A DNA stretch of 44,637 nt from an uncultured Myxococcales bacterium (GTDB lineage Bacteria > Myxococcota > Myxococcia > Myxococcales > Myxococcaceae), in NCBI GenBank assembly GCA_903911905.1, contig CAIWFK010000834.1, positions 1 to 44,637 on the forward strand, in the 5' to 3' direction. Of the stretch, positions 1-6,323 are shown in pieces. The first letter of the stretch is position 1. Each line of letters opens with the position of its first letter. The position numbers and the translations under genes were made by a program. The notes beneath the pieces were generated by a model. That model saw nothing but the letters and a program-made list of their open reading frames with translations, searched no databases and was not told where the DNA came from.

Positions 1-40
1 GCTGGTGGCGAAGGTGGCGTACACGTGGCGGTTGTAGCGC

Positions 41-526
41 TCACGCCACCGAGGTGATGGTCAGCTCGCGTTTGCGACCGCCGAGGGTCAGTTCGAATGA
101 TTCACCCTCGCCGCGACCGAGCAAGGCCTGACCCAGCGGCGAGCTGGGCGTGACGACCTGCACCGTGCCGCGCGCGAGCTTGCTGCCGCCACCTTCGGGG
201 GCCAGGAAGAAACGCAGGGTCGACTCGGCTTCTTCGACCTCGACGAGGGCACCGAGCATCACCGTGTCGTCGGACAGGGCCGTGGTGGGCATCGCCTTGA
301 GCGCGGCGACCCCGGTGCGGAGCGCTTCCACGCGCATCGCCTGGCCGCGGGCGAGGTAGCTGGCTTCGATGGCCCGGGTGTCCTTGTCGTTCTCGGGCTT
401 GGCCTCGGCGTGCGTGGCACCTTCGGCAGCATCGGCGTGCGCCTGTTCGAGCGCGTCGAGCGTCCTGGTCAGCGCTGCGAGCAGCTCGGTCTTGAGCGCC
501 GCCTTGTCGTGGGGACGCGGTTTCAT
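41..526 (-). CDS. GreA/GreB-family transcription elongation factor-like protein
   Basis: A 161-residue protein with the two-part layout of Gre factors. Residues about 8-75 form a charged helical N-terminal region that would make the coiled-coil finger, with the conserved stretch ENDKDTRAIEASYLARGQ at about 45-62. Residues about 85-161 match the FKBP-like GreA/GreB C-terminal domain, including SPLGQALLGRGEGESFEL. Gre factors enter the RNA polymerase secondary channel and stimulate cleavage of backtracked RNA; the acidic residues in the finger fit that, but this subgroup is shorter and divergent, so an Rnk-like or inhibitory role is possible. The ATG at 526 overlaps the TGA of the upstream TonB-like gene as ATGA, so translation is probably coupled. 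A further minus-strand frame may begin at GTG 44, but only 44 bases are visible. Confidence 0.85.
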   Translation of the reverse strand: MKPRPHDKAALKTELLAALTRTLDALEQAHADAAEGATHAEAKPENDKDTRAIEASYLARGQAMRVEALRTGVAALKAMPTTALSDDTVMLGALVEVEEAESTLRFFLAPEGGGSKLARGTVQVVTPSSPLGQALLGRGEGESFELTLGGRKRELTITSVA

Positions 527-1243
527 TTGAGGCCGAACCGGACGGGCACGTCGAAGCACTGGCCTGCCGCTGCGTGAGGGAAGGGCACGGCCTCGGGCAA
601 TACGCATTCGAGGGTTGCGGCGTCGAGTGACGGCACGCCGCTGGGGTGGCGCACCTCGGCGCGCGCGAGGCCGCCGGTGGCGTCGAGGCAGAAGCCCAAC
701 TGGACTTCGCCCGTCTGGTGGAAGCGTCGGGCGGTCGCGGGGTAGCAGCGGGCTGCGGCCGCCACGAGGCGTTCGTGGAGCAGCGCTGCGACGTCGACGG
801 TCGGAGTGGGGGGTCGGCGCCGGCCCCGGAGCCGCGGGCCCAGGGGGACCATCGGTGACGGGCCCCGGGGAGGCCGAGGTCGGCCCGGGGTCGGCGCTGG
901 TGGACCCCGGCTCGTCGGCCGCGGTGCTGGTGACGGGGGCGTCGGCCTCGGTCGCCATCGACGGCGTCGTCATGGCGGTCGGGCGGCGCACGGTGCGCGC
1001 CGTGGCCACTCGCGCGCTGGCACCGGCGGCCTGGACAGCCGCGGCCGGTGCCTCATGGCGGTGGCTGGAAGGGAGAATCGAGACCCTCGTCCAGGCTGGC
1101 GAGTGCGCGACCTTCGGCGGCGCGGAGACGGCGGCCAGGACTCCCCGAACGTGGTGTACGGCGCCCAGCACGGCCGCGACCAGGCCCAGGTGCACGAGCA
1201 CCGAAAGGCAGACGGCTGAGAACCAGGGGCGGCGGTGAAGCAC
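523..1243 (-). pseudogene. TonB-like energy-transducing protein, frameshifted at a C6 run
   Basis: The first part (GTG at 1243) encodes a short basic N-terminus, one membrane segment (about residues 9-30) and a Pro/Ala/Thr-rich linker, as in TonB. The second part, in another frame (readable 523-852), is a typical TonB C-terminal domain with GEVQLGFCLDATGGL and the ending PVRFGLK. The frames meet at a run of six C on the minus strand (808-813 on plus). Removing one C gives a continuous protein of about 239 residues through PTPTPTVDVAALL. TonB couples the inner-membrane proton motive force, through ExbB/ExbD, to outer-membrane receptors. The break may be a real mutation, transcriptional slippage or a homopolymer error. 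The 3' end overlaps the Gre-like start. Confidence 0.7.
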
Positions 1244-1562
1244 GGAGTCGATCTACACCGCACTCGGCCGCGCGTGCGAGCACCCATTGGGCGCGTGGCG
1301 CGTCACCGCGCGGGGTTGGTTTCCGTGCAGGGGCGCAAAGCGGACGGCAACGCGCGGTACGCCACGGAGTACGGGCATCGAGCCGCAACTCACCGATGGT
1401 GCGCAGGCGGAGTGGCAGCCCAACCCGCCGGTGCGCGGCGGAGTCAAAGCCAACCGATGGTGCGGGCCTCGAGTGGGAACGCTCCGGCGGTCCGCGTGTC
1501 ACGAGGCAGATCACCGAGGGTCGCGCGTCGAGTCGGAGCCCACCAACGGTGTCGACCTGGTC
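1244..1562. other. intergenic spacer, no convincing gene
   Basis: This 319-bp spacer lies between the HopA1-like gene and the TonB-like gene, both on the minus strand. Open frames crossing it (for example minus 1253-1453) have weak starts, no ribosome site and no family resemblance. The main content is the degenerate dyad repeat array listed separately. I looked here for a RiPP precursor peptide because of the kinase/HopA1 pair upstream and saw none I could support. Confidence 0.6.
1376..1557. repeat. degenerate ~30-bp tandem array with ACC-N3-GGT dyads
   Basis: Six head-to-tail units of about 28-32 bp carry a variable part resembling GAGTNNNANCC followed by a hyphenated palindrome ACC-N3-GGT. 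The dyads start near 1391 (CACCGATGGTG), 1423, 1451 (AACCGATGGTG), 1482, 1512 and 1541 (CACCAACGGTG), spacings 32, 28, 31, 30 and 29. The uneven spacing does not keep a reading frame, so the array is unlikely to be coding. About three helical turns between dyads would put bound proteins on one DNA face. Fainter unit-like sequence may extend upstream to about 1280. Confidence 0.6.
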
Positions 1563-2309
1563 TCAGCCGCCCAGACCGGCAGCCACCGCTTCGACCGCAC
1601 GCTTCCACCCGAAGCCGTCGGCCACGTCCGCTCGCGAGGTCCCCGTGGCGGTGGGCAGGCCCAGCGGCCCGCGCACCGTTCCATGAGGCTGACCGCGCGC
1701 GACGAAGAGCTTCGGGTTCGCCGCGAGGAAGGCCTCGAGCACCTTCACCACGCCGCCCAGGTCGTTGACGCCCACGTCGAGCACCGCGGCGTCAGCCTTG
1801 TCGAAATCGAGCGGCGAATTGCTCACCGCCAACGAGAAGCGCAACTGGTCGCCCAGCTTCGAAGCGAAGGTCTCGACCAGTGAACTGGCTCCCGTGTACG
1901 GGAACGAGAGGAAGAACTTGGTGAAGTTCTGGCCCACCACCACCGGGCCCTGGCCTCCATTGAGCGTGAAGCGGTGCGGGTACAGGTTCTCGCGGGCGCG
2001 GGGCAGGCGCAGCGCCACCTGGTCTCCGGGCTTGGCGTCACTGGGCACGTACTGGCCCGGCTCGTCGACGAAGACGCTCAGGCGCCCGTCGCTGATGAAG
2101 GCCCACTCGCCGCCGCCCTTCACCAGTCGAAAGCTCCAGTCCCACCCGGTGGCGCCGTGCGTGCACGCCGTCAGGTGTGCGACGAAGCCCGAATCACCGC
2201 TGGCCCGCGAGAGGTCGGGCGCCTCACCCGTGCGCAGGCTGAAGCGCTTCGAATGGAACTGCCGCACGCGCGGGTCGCTCGAGCCGGCGGTCTGCCCCTT
2301 CGCGCTCAT
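1563..2309 (-). CDS. HopA1-family-like protein (probable partner of the adjacent kinase)
   Basis: A 248-residue cytoplasmic protein without signal peptide or membrane segments. The second half follows the HopA1-effector-family pattern as I know it: a strand-rich LYPHRFTLNGGQG region (about 105-120), then FSLAVSNSPLDFDKADAAVL (about 160-180) matching the family's lysine/valine strand plus DAAVLYV element, then a Pro/Gly-rich segment and a final helix. In thioviridamide-type and class V lanthipeptide clusters, a HopA1-like protein and an APH-like kinase together phosphorylate and eliminate Ser/Thr in precursor peptides. The ATG at 2309 overlaps the kinase stop as ATGA, supporting a functional pair. 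No precursor, leader peptidase or cyclase gene was seen nearby, so the substrate is unknown. The family call is from pattern memory, not a search. Confidence 0.6.
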   Translation of the reverse strand: MSAKGQTAGSSDPRVRQFHSKRFSLRTGEAPDLSRASGDSGFVAHLTACTHGATGWDWSFRLVKGGGEWAFISDGRLSVFVDEPGQYVPSDAKPGDQVALRLPRARENLYPHRFTLNGGQGPVVVGQNFTKFFLSFPYTGASSLVETFASKLGDQLRFSLAVSNSPLDFDKADAAVLDVGVNDLGGVVKVLEAFLAANPKLFVARGQPHGTVRGPLGLPTATGTSRADVADGFGWKRAVEAVAAGLGG

Positions 2310-3361
2310 CGCTGCGAATCTCCCCAGAGCACCGAGGGCCAGTCCGCAGGCTTGCCGAGCATGTCGAGCGCGTGGCGCGCGACGCCCAGGGCCCGCGCAT
2401 CGAGCACCTGCTCGTAGTGCGAGATGCCGTAGACCGAAATGAGCAGCGCGGCGCCGACCCACCGCACCACCCGGTGCTGAAAGCCCACGTCGAGCGCGAA
2501 GCCTGCCTCGCGCGCCTGCGCGTAGCCGGCGAGCAGTTCCCTGGCGAAGCCCTCGAGCGTCTGCCGCGCCAACACCTCGCTGCGGTGCTCGGGCGCCAAC
2601 CACCCCAGCACGTAGTCGCACAACAGGCTGCCCAGGTCGCGCGCGGGGTCGCCCCAGAAGCTCAATTCCCAGTCGAGGAACACGATGTGCGGCTGACCGC
2701 GCGGGCGGGCTACTCGCAACAGGTTCGCCTGGCGCAGGTCGCCGTGCAGCAGCGCCGAATCACCTTCACGCAGTTGCTGGTCGCTGAGCGCCTGCAGCCC
2801 CTGCATCGCGGGCCCGTCGGCCTGCACCTGGGCGAAGAAGTCGATGCCCACGTGCGAGAGCCGCGAATAGAAGTCGGGCCGCATGCGCAGGAAGCATTCG
2901 AGCAGGTCGCTCTCGTCACGAAACGCGTCGGCCAGCGCGTAGCGCGAACGGCCTTCGCGAGACATGCGGTGCAGGAAGCCCAGCGCATTGCCGACCTGGC
3001 GCGCCAGGGGCCCCGGGTATTCCTGCGAGCGGCGGTGGTAGTGGTGCAGGGTCTCGCCGTTGGAAATCCAATCGAGGGCCAGCAGGCCGTGCGCGGGGTC
3101 GAAGGCGTGCACGTGCGGCAATTCGAGCGGGCTCTTCGGCATCGCCGACAGGGGGCCCACGCGCTCGAGCACCGAGCCTTCGCGCAGCACGCCCACGTTC
3201 CCCGGGCCGTCGGCAATCTTCACCAGGAAGCGCTTCTTGCCGGCCTTGCAGACGACGGTGCGGTTCTTCGATGGCGGCGGCGAGCTGATGCTGGTGTCGC
3301 GCGAGAGCCCCAACGCGCCCAGGCGGGTGTCGAGCTCGTCGTCGGTCAGGGGCGCACGCAT
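2306..3361 (-). CDS. aminoglycoside-phosphotransferase-fold kinase paired with HopA1-like protein
   Basis: A 351-residue APH/choline-kinase-fold protein. Visible elements are the nucleotide-binding lysine in RFLVKIADG (K48), a downstream glutamate (LREGSVLERV), the Brenner catalytic loop HGDLRQAN (206-213) and the metal-binding LDWE (229-232). All key catalytic residues are present, so it should be an active phosphotransferase. Its gene overlaps the HopA1-like gene by 4 bp, the arrangement of kinase/HopA1 pairs acting as split Ser/Thr dehydratases in several RiPP pathways. The upstream barrel gene ends 45 bp before its ATG, so it probably belongs to the same transcript as the DUF1232 and barrel genes. 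Alternatives are a small-molecule or sugar kinase. Confidence 0.75.
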   Translation of the reverse strand: MRAPLTDDELDTRLGALGLSRDTSISSPPPSKNRTVVCKAGKKRFLVKIADGPGNVGVLREGSVLERVGPLSAMPKSPLELPHVHAFDPAHGLLALDWISNGETLHHYHRRSQEYPGPLARQVGNALGFLHRMSREGRSRYALADAFRDESDLLECFLRMRPDFYSRLSHVGIDFFAQVQADGPAMQGLQALSDQQLREGDSALLHGDLRQANLLRVARPRGQPHIVFLDWELSFWGDPARDLGSLLCDYVLGWLAPEHRSEVLARQTLEGFARELLAGYAQAREAGFALDVGFQHRVVRWVGAALLISVYGISHYEQVLDARALGVARHALDMLGKPADWPSVLWGDSQR

Positions 3362-3406
3362 GCTGCGGGCCGCATTCGAAACCAGAAACCGCGCGCTGAC
3401 AAACTC

Positions 3407-4096
3407 TTAGAAGCTGTAGCCGACTGCCGCCGTCAAGCGCTGCTCGCCCAGCGGCACCAGCTCGGCAGACAGGTCGAAGCCCTTCGGCAGACCCACGACC
3501 AGCCCGACGCCGAACTGGTAGTGGTACAGGTCGGTGCCGACGGTGCCGAGCGTGAAGACGGGGCCCCCGAAGGCCCGCGCCGCCACGTATGGCGTCACCC
3601 GCTCGAGAATCGTGTAGCCCGCGACCACACCCGCCCGCACGTCGAGCGCCCGGTAGTCGGTCTGCATGGCGCTGAACGAGAGCGAGCCCGACAGCTGCAC
3701 GAAGGGCCACCACTTCGCCTGGTCGAGCACCAGGTACGACGCGGCCACGCCGACGGTGCCGCCGCCTCCCTGGGTCAGGTCACCCAGGTGTGCGCGGAAG
3801 AGCCCGCCCGCCGAGAACTGCAGGCTCCAGGCCCTGGTGGCGCGCCATTCGAACGAGCCGCTGACCGCCATCTGCTGAAGCCCGAGGTGCGCTTCGCCGA
3901 CCACCAGCGTGGTGCGGAAGACGCCCCAGCTGGCGCCGACGTGGAACGCGGGCGCGTCACCTTCGTGGCCGGTGCAGCGTTGCGCGATGCCCGTCGGACC
4001 GATGGGCGGCGAGATGCCTCAGGCCCTCGCATCGCGCGGAAAGAAGAGCGCGAGCAGGGTTCCACAGAGCACGACGACGAAAGCGAGGGCCTTCAC
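3407..4096 (-). CDS. outer-membrane beta-barrel protein with an in-frame UGA after the signal peptide
   Basis: A GTG at 4096 overlaps the DUF1232 stop (GTGA) and starts a clear Sec signal peptide (KALAFVVVLCGTLLALFF, cleavage after ARA). The next codon is UGA (4021-4019). The same frame then stays open for about 203 codons: a short segment starting GISPPIGPTG with one Cys (QRCTG), then amphipathic strands such as WSLQFSAGGLF and a final aromatic strand LTAAVGYSF, as in small outer-membrane barrels. Reading the UGA as an amino acid gives a 229-residue protein. The mature part has a single Cys, so a Cys or Sec at the UGA would supply a pairing partner. A hairpin follows the UGA (listed separately). 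Otherwise this is a nonsense-mutated gene, or a downstream GTG (about 3904) gives an unexported fragment. Function beyond barrel is unknown. Confidence 0.6.
3989..4007 (-). promoter_or_regulatory. candidate SECIS-like hairpin downstream of UGA 4019-4021
   Basis: On the minus strand, counting the U of UGA as 1, bases 15-18 (GCCC) pair with 30-33 (GGGC) and bases 20-22 (UCG) pair with 26-28 (CGA), with one A-C mismatch between the two helices. The apical loop is G23-U24-C25. In E. coli fdhF the SelB contacts are, as I recall, the loop G23 and U24. The stem is short and GC-rich DNA makes hairpins easily, so this is suggestive only. Confidence 0.35.
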
Positions 4097-4350
4097 CTGG
4101 CAGAAGGTACTGCGTCGACCACCACTTCGCCACGCTGTGTGAGCTGGGCATGCCGTGCCACGTCGCGCGAGACGAAGGCCACCACCGCAGCGATGACGCC
4201 CAGGTCGTCGAGCCACCCCAGTACGGGAATGGCGTCGGGAATGAGGTCGAAGGGCATCAGCGCATAAGCGGCCGCCACGAAGACCAGCGAGCGACGCCAA
4301 CGGGGCACGGCCGCGTCACGCAGATACCGACCCAGGTCGCGAAGGTGCAT
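4093..4350 (-). CDS. DUF1232 (YkvA-type) small membrane protein
   Basis: An 85-residue protein with the DUF1232 core: a hydrophobic segment (SLVFVAAAYALMPFDLIPD, about 21-39), the signature LIPDAIPVLGWLDDL (36-50) and a second hydrophobic helix (GVIAAVVAFV). Members of this family are small inner-membrane proteins without an established biochemical role. The ATG at 4350 is 66 bp from the divergent PPK2 ATG, so the intervening stretch probably holds back-to-back promoters. Its stop overlaps the GTG of the barrel gene, making it the first gene of the minus-strand run that continues into the kinase and HopA1-like genes. Confidence 0.85.
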   Translation of the reverse strand: MHLRDLGRYLRDAAVPRWRRSLVFVAAAYALMPFDLIPDAIPVLGWLDDLGVIAAVVAFVSRDVARHAQLTQRGEVVVDAVPSAR

Positions 4351-4416
4351 GGCTGATCGACGCTCGCGGTGGATTTCGATTTCAACGCACACACAACCTT
4401 GAGCAAACTCGCGACC

Positions 4417-5193
4417 ATGGCCAGGAAGAAGCAGCGCTTCACCGACAAGAGCCCGACCGCCTACGAATTCGACGTCTTCAAGCCGGGCACCCTCGACCTG
4501 TCGGGGGTGCGGCTCGACCAGACCGTGGACAAGAAGGCCGCTGAAGCCGAGGTGCTCGACCTGCAGGAAAAGCTCTTCGAATTGCAGGTGCGCTACTGGC
4601 TCGAGAAGCGACGCGCGGCCTTCGTGTTCGAGGGGTGGGACGCGGCGGGCAAGGGCGGCGCCATCAAGCGCATGACCGCCTTGATGGACCCGCGCGGGTA
4701 CAAGGTCTGGCCCATCGCCGCGCCCGGAGAAGAAGAGCGCGCGCACCACTACCTCTACCGCTTCCAGACCCGCATGCCGCCCCGCGGCACCATCGCCATC
4801 TTCGACCGCAGTTGGTACGGCCGGGTGCTGGTCGAACGCGTCGAGGGCTTCTGCACCGAAAAGGAATGGCAGCGCGCGTACGACGAAATCAACGCCTTCG
4901 AGCGCATGTACACCGACGACGGCGTCACGGTGCTCAAGTTCTTCCTGCACATCGACAAGGCGACGCAGTTGCAGCGCTTCAAGGACCGCGAGCGCGACCC
5001 GGTGAAGAACTTCAAGATTGGCGACGACGACTGGCGCAACCGCAAGCGCTGGAGCGAATACGAAGAGGCGTACCAGGACATGTTCGACCGCACCCACCGG
5101 CCCGACGCGCCGTGGGTCATCGTGCCCGCCAACGACAAGCGCGCCGCACGACTGACGGTGCTCAAGGCGGCCATCGCCGCGCTCGATGAGTGA
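4417..5193 (+). CDS. ppk2: polyphosphate kinase 2 family protein
   Basis: A 258-residue P-loop kinase. Residues 73-81 are the Walker A motif GWDAAGKGG, and IFDRSWYGR (128-136) is the conserved Walker B region of PPK2 enzymes; the basic lid follows (FKDRERDPVKNFK, then WRNRKRW). PPK2 proteins transfer phosphate between polyphosphate and nucleoside mono- or diphosphates, commonly making NTPs from polyP. The length is that of a single-domain enzyme. The frame could also start at GTG 4369, but the ATG at 4417 gives the usual short N-terminus and leaves room for a promoter opposite the DUF1232 gene. The end overlaps the next gene by 8 bp. The subclass (ADP- or AMP-phosphorylating) cannot be settled by eye. 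Confidence 0.92.
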   Translation: MARKKQRFTDKSPTAYEFDVFKPGTLDLSGVRLDQTVDKKAAEAEVLDLQEKLFELQVRYWLEKRRAAFVFEGWDAAGKGGAIKRMTALMDPRGYKVWPIAAPGEEERAHHYLYRFQTRMPPRGTIAIFDRSWYGRVLVERVEGFCTEKEWQRAYDEINAFERMYTDDGVTVLKFFLHIDKATQLQRFKDRERDPVKNFKIGDDDWRNRKRWSEYEEAYQDMFDRTHRPDAPWVIVPANDKRAARLTVLKAAIAALDE

Positions 5194-5746
5194 GCCCCGG
5201 TCGGTCGGCCCGCGTTGGCGCATCACCCGCGACGACGGCGCGACGCTCGAGCTGACGCGGTCGACCTCGACCGAATGGCGGCGCGCGGTGGCCTCGGCGC
5301 TGGTGGGGCTGGGGTGTGAAGCGGGCGCGGCGGGGCTCTTCGTGGTCACGCCCGACACGCTCACGCTGGTCTTCTGGCCGCTGGCGGCAGGGCTGGTGCT
5401 GGTGGGCGTGCTGGCCTTCTTGGGCGCGGTGCGCTCGGTTCGACACGCCGCGTACGGGCTGACGCTGGTCTTCGAGGCCCGGGGCGTTCGCGGGGTGCCG
5501 CTGCCGCGCGGGTTGGGGCTCGAGCTGGGTTCGACGGTGACTGCCAGCACCGGCGAGGTGGCGCGGCTTCGGCTGCACCGGGCGCCGCACCCGCCGTTGA
5601 CGCTCTCGTTGCTCGAGGTCGAGCTGCGTGACGGGCGGCGGCTGCAGGGGCCCGAGGTCGCGTGGCCGGCCAGCGAGGCCGACCCGCTCGAATCGGTGGC
5701 GCGCACGGCGGCGAAGGTCGCGGACCTGATCTTGATCATCGACTGA
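5186..5746 (+). CDS. hypothetical membrane protein with two membrane segments
   Basis: A 186-residue protein I do not recognise. A basic N-terminal stretch is followed by two adjacent hydrophobic segments, roughly residues 34-55 (ALVGLGCEAGAAGLFVV) and 58-80 (TLVFWPLAAGLVLVGVLAFL), then a soluble C-terminal half rich in beta strands and Arg, ending in KVADLILIID. This looks like a two-helix inner-membrane anchor with a cytoplasmic PH-like domain, but that is inference from pattern only. Its ATG lies inside the last codons of ppk2 (8-bp overlap), so the two are very likely co-translated. Confidence 0.7.
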   Translation: MSEPRSVGPRWRITRDDGATLELTRSTSTEWRRAVASALVGLGCEAGAAGLFVVTPDTLTLVFWPLAAGLVLVGVLAFLGAVRSVRHAAYGLTLVFEARGVRGVPLPRGLGLELGSTVTASTGEVARLRLHRAPHPPLTLSLLEVELRDGRRLQGPEVAWPASEADPLESVARTAAKVADLILIID

Positions 5747-5801
5747 GGCCCTGGCCCGCCCAAAACTGTTCGCTCACAACAGCCACGCGCGTGGCGCTCG
5801 G

Positions 5802-5829
5802 TTGAGCCGCGCGCCGCATTGACTATGAC
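5802..5829 (+). promoter_or_regulatory. candidate sigma-70-type promoter for the cytochrome c gene
   Basis: TTGAGC (5802-5807) and TATGAC (5824-5829) are separated by 16 bp and lie about 60 bp before the ATG at 5888, where a good ribosome site GAAAGGAA (5872-5879) stands. The boxes are plausible but only partly match consensus. Confidence 0.35.
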
Positions 5830-5887
5830 GCCGCCGTGAACAAGCCGGCAGGCGCTGTCGTCTGCCCGCGTGAAAGGAACGTTCCAC

Positions 5888-6307
5888 ATGCACAAGCTGG
5901 TTCTGGTGGTTGGTCTGGTCGGCAGCGCGGCGTTCGCGGCCGAGGCGAAGTTCGAGCTCAAGGGTGACGCGGGCAAGGGCGCCACCACCTTCAAGACGCT
6001 CTGCGTGTCGTGCCACGGCGAGACCGGCAAGGGCGACGGTGCGGCGGCGGCGGCGCTGACCCCCAAGCCGTGCAACTTCACCGACCCGGTCAATGCCGAG
6101 CGGCTGACCGACGAGCACGTGTACAAGACCATCAAGGACGGCGGCGCGGCCGTCGGTCGCTCGCCGCTGATGGTGGCGTGGTCGTCGACCCTGAAGGACG
6201 ACCAGATTCGTGACGTCGCGGCCTACGTGCTCAGCTTCAAGCCCGCGCCGGCACCCGCGAAGAAGGACGCGGCGAAGGCCGGCAAGCCGGCACCTGCGAA
6301 GAAGTAG
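5888..6307 (+). CDS. secreted single-haem c-type cytochrome
   Basis: A 139-residue protein with a signal peptide (MHKLVLVVGLVGSAAFA) and one haem-binding motif CVSCH at about residues 39-43. The second axial ligand is probably the Met in SPLMVAW near residue 98, placing it in the class I cytochrome c group. Conserved features include GDAGKGATTF before the motif and DDQIRDVAAYVLSF at the C-terminal helix. An Ala/Pro/Lys tail follows and may be flexible or electrostatic. The start is chosen at the ATG 8 bp after GAAAGGAA; an upstream GTG in the same frame overlaps that ribosome site. It should act as a periplasmic electron carrier; no partner enzyme is adjacent. Confidence 0.88.
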   Translation: MHKLVLVVGLVGSAAFAAEAKFELKGDAGKGATTFKTLCVSCHGETGKGDGAAAAALTPKPCNFTDPVNAERLTDEHVYKTIKDGGAAVGRSPLMVAWSSTLKDDQIRDVAAYVLSFKPAPAPAKKDAAKAGKPAPAKK

Positions 6308-6323
6308 CCCAAGTCGAACGCCC

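Noticed and set aside
1253-1453. 66-codon minus-strand frame with Cys and Ser (possible RiPP precursor)
   Set aside because: It starts at TTG with no ribosome site and lies in the repeat array, where Cys/Ser codons are chance products of the units.
1053-1514. 153-codon minus-strand frame across the dyad repeats
   Set aside because: It overlaps the TonB-like N-terminus in another frame, has Arg/Pro-rich shadow composition, and the repeat spacing breaks its frame regularity.
1376-1557. CRISPR array
   Set aside because: There are no exact direct repeats or uniform spacers, the units diverge strongly, and no cas genes are present.
4093-6135. 680-codon minus-strand open frame
   Set aside because: Only its last 85 codons (the DUF1232 protein) are protein-like; the rest is antisense to ppk2, the membrane protein and the cytochrome gene.
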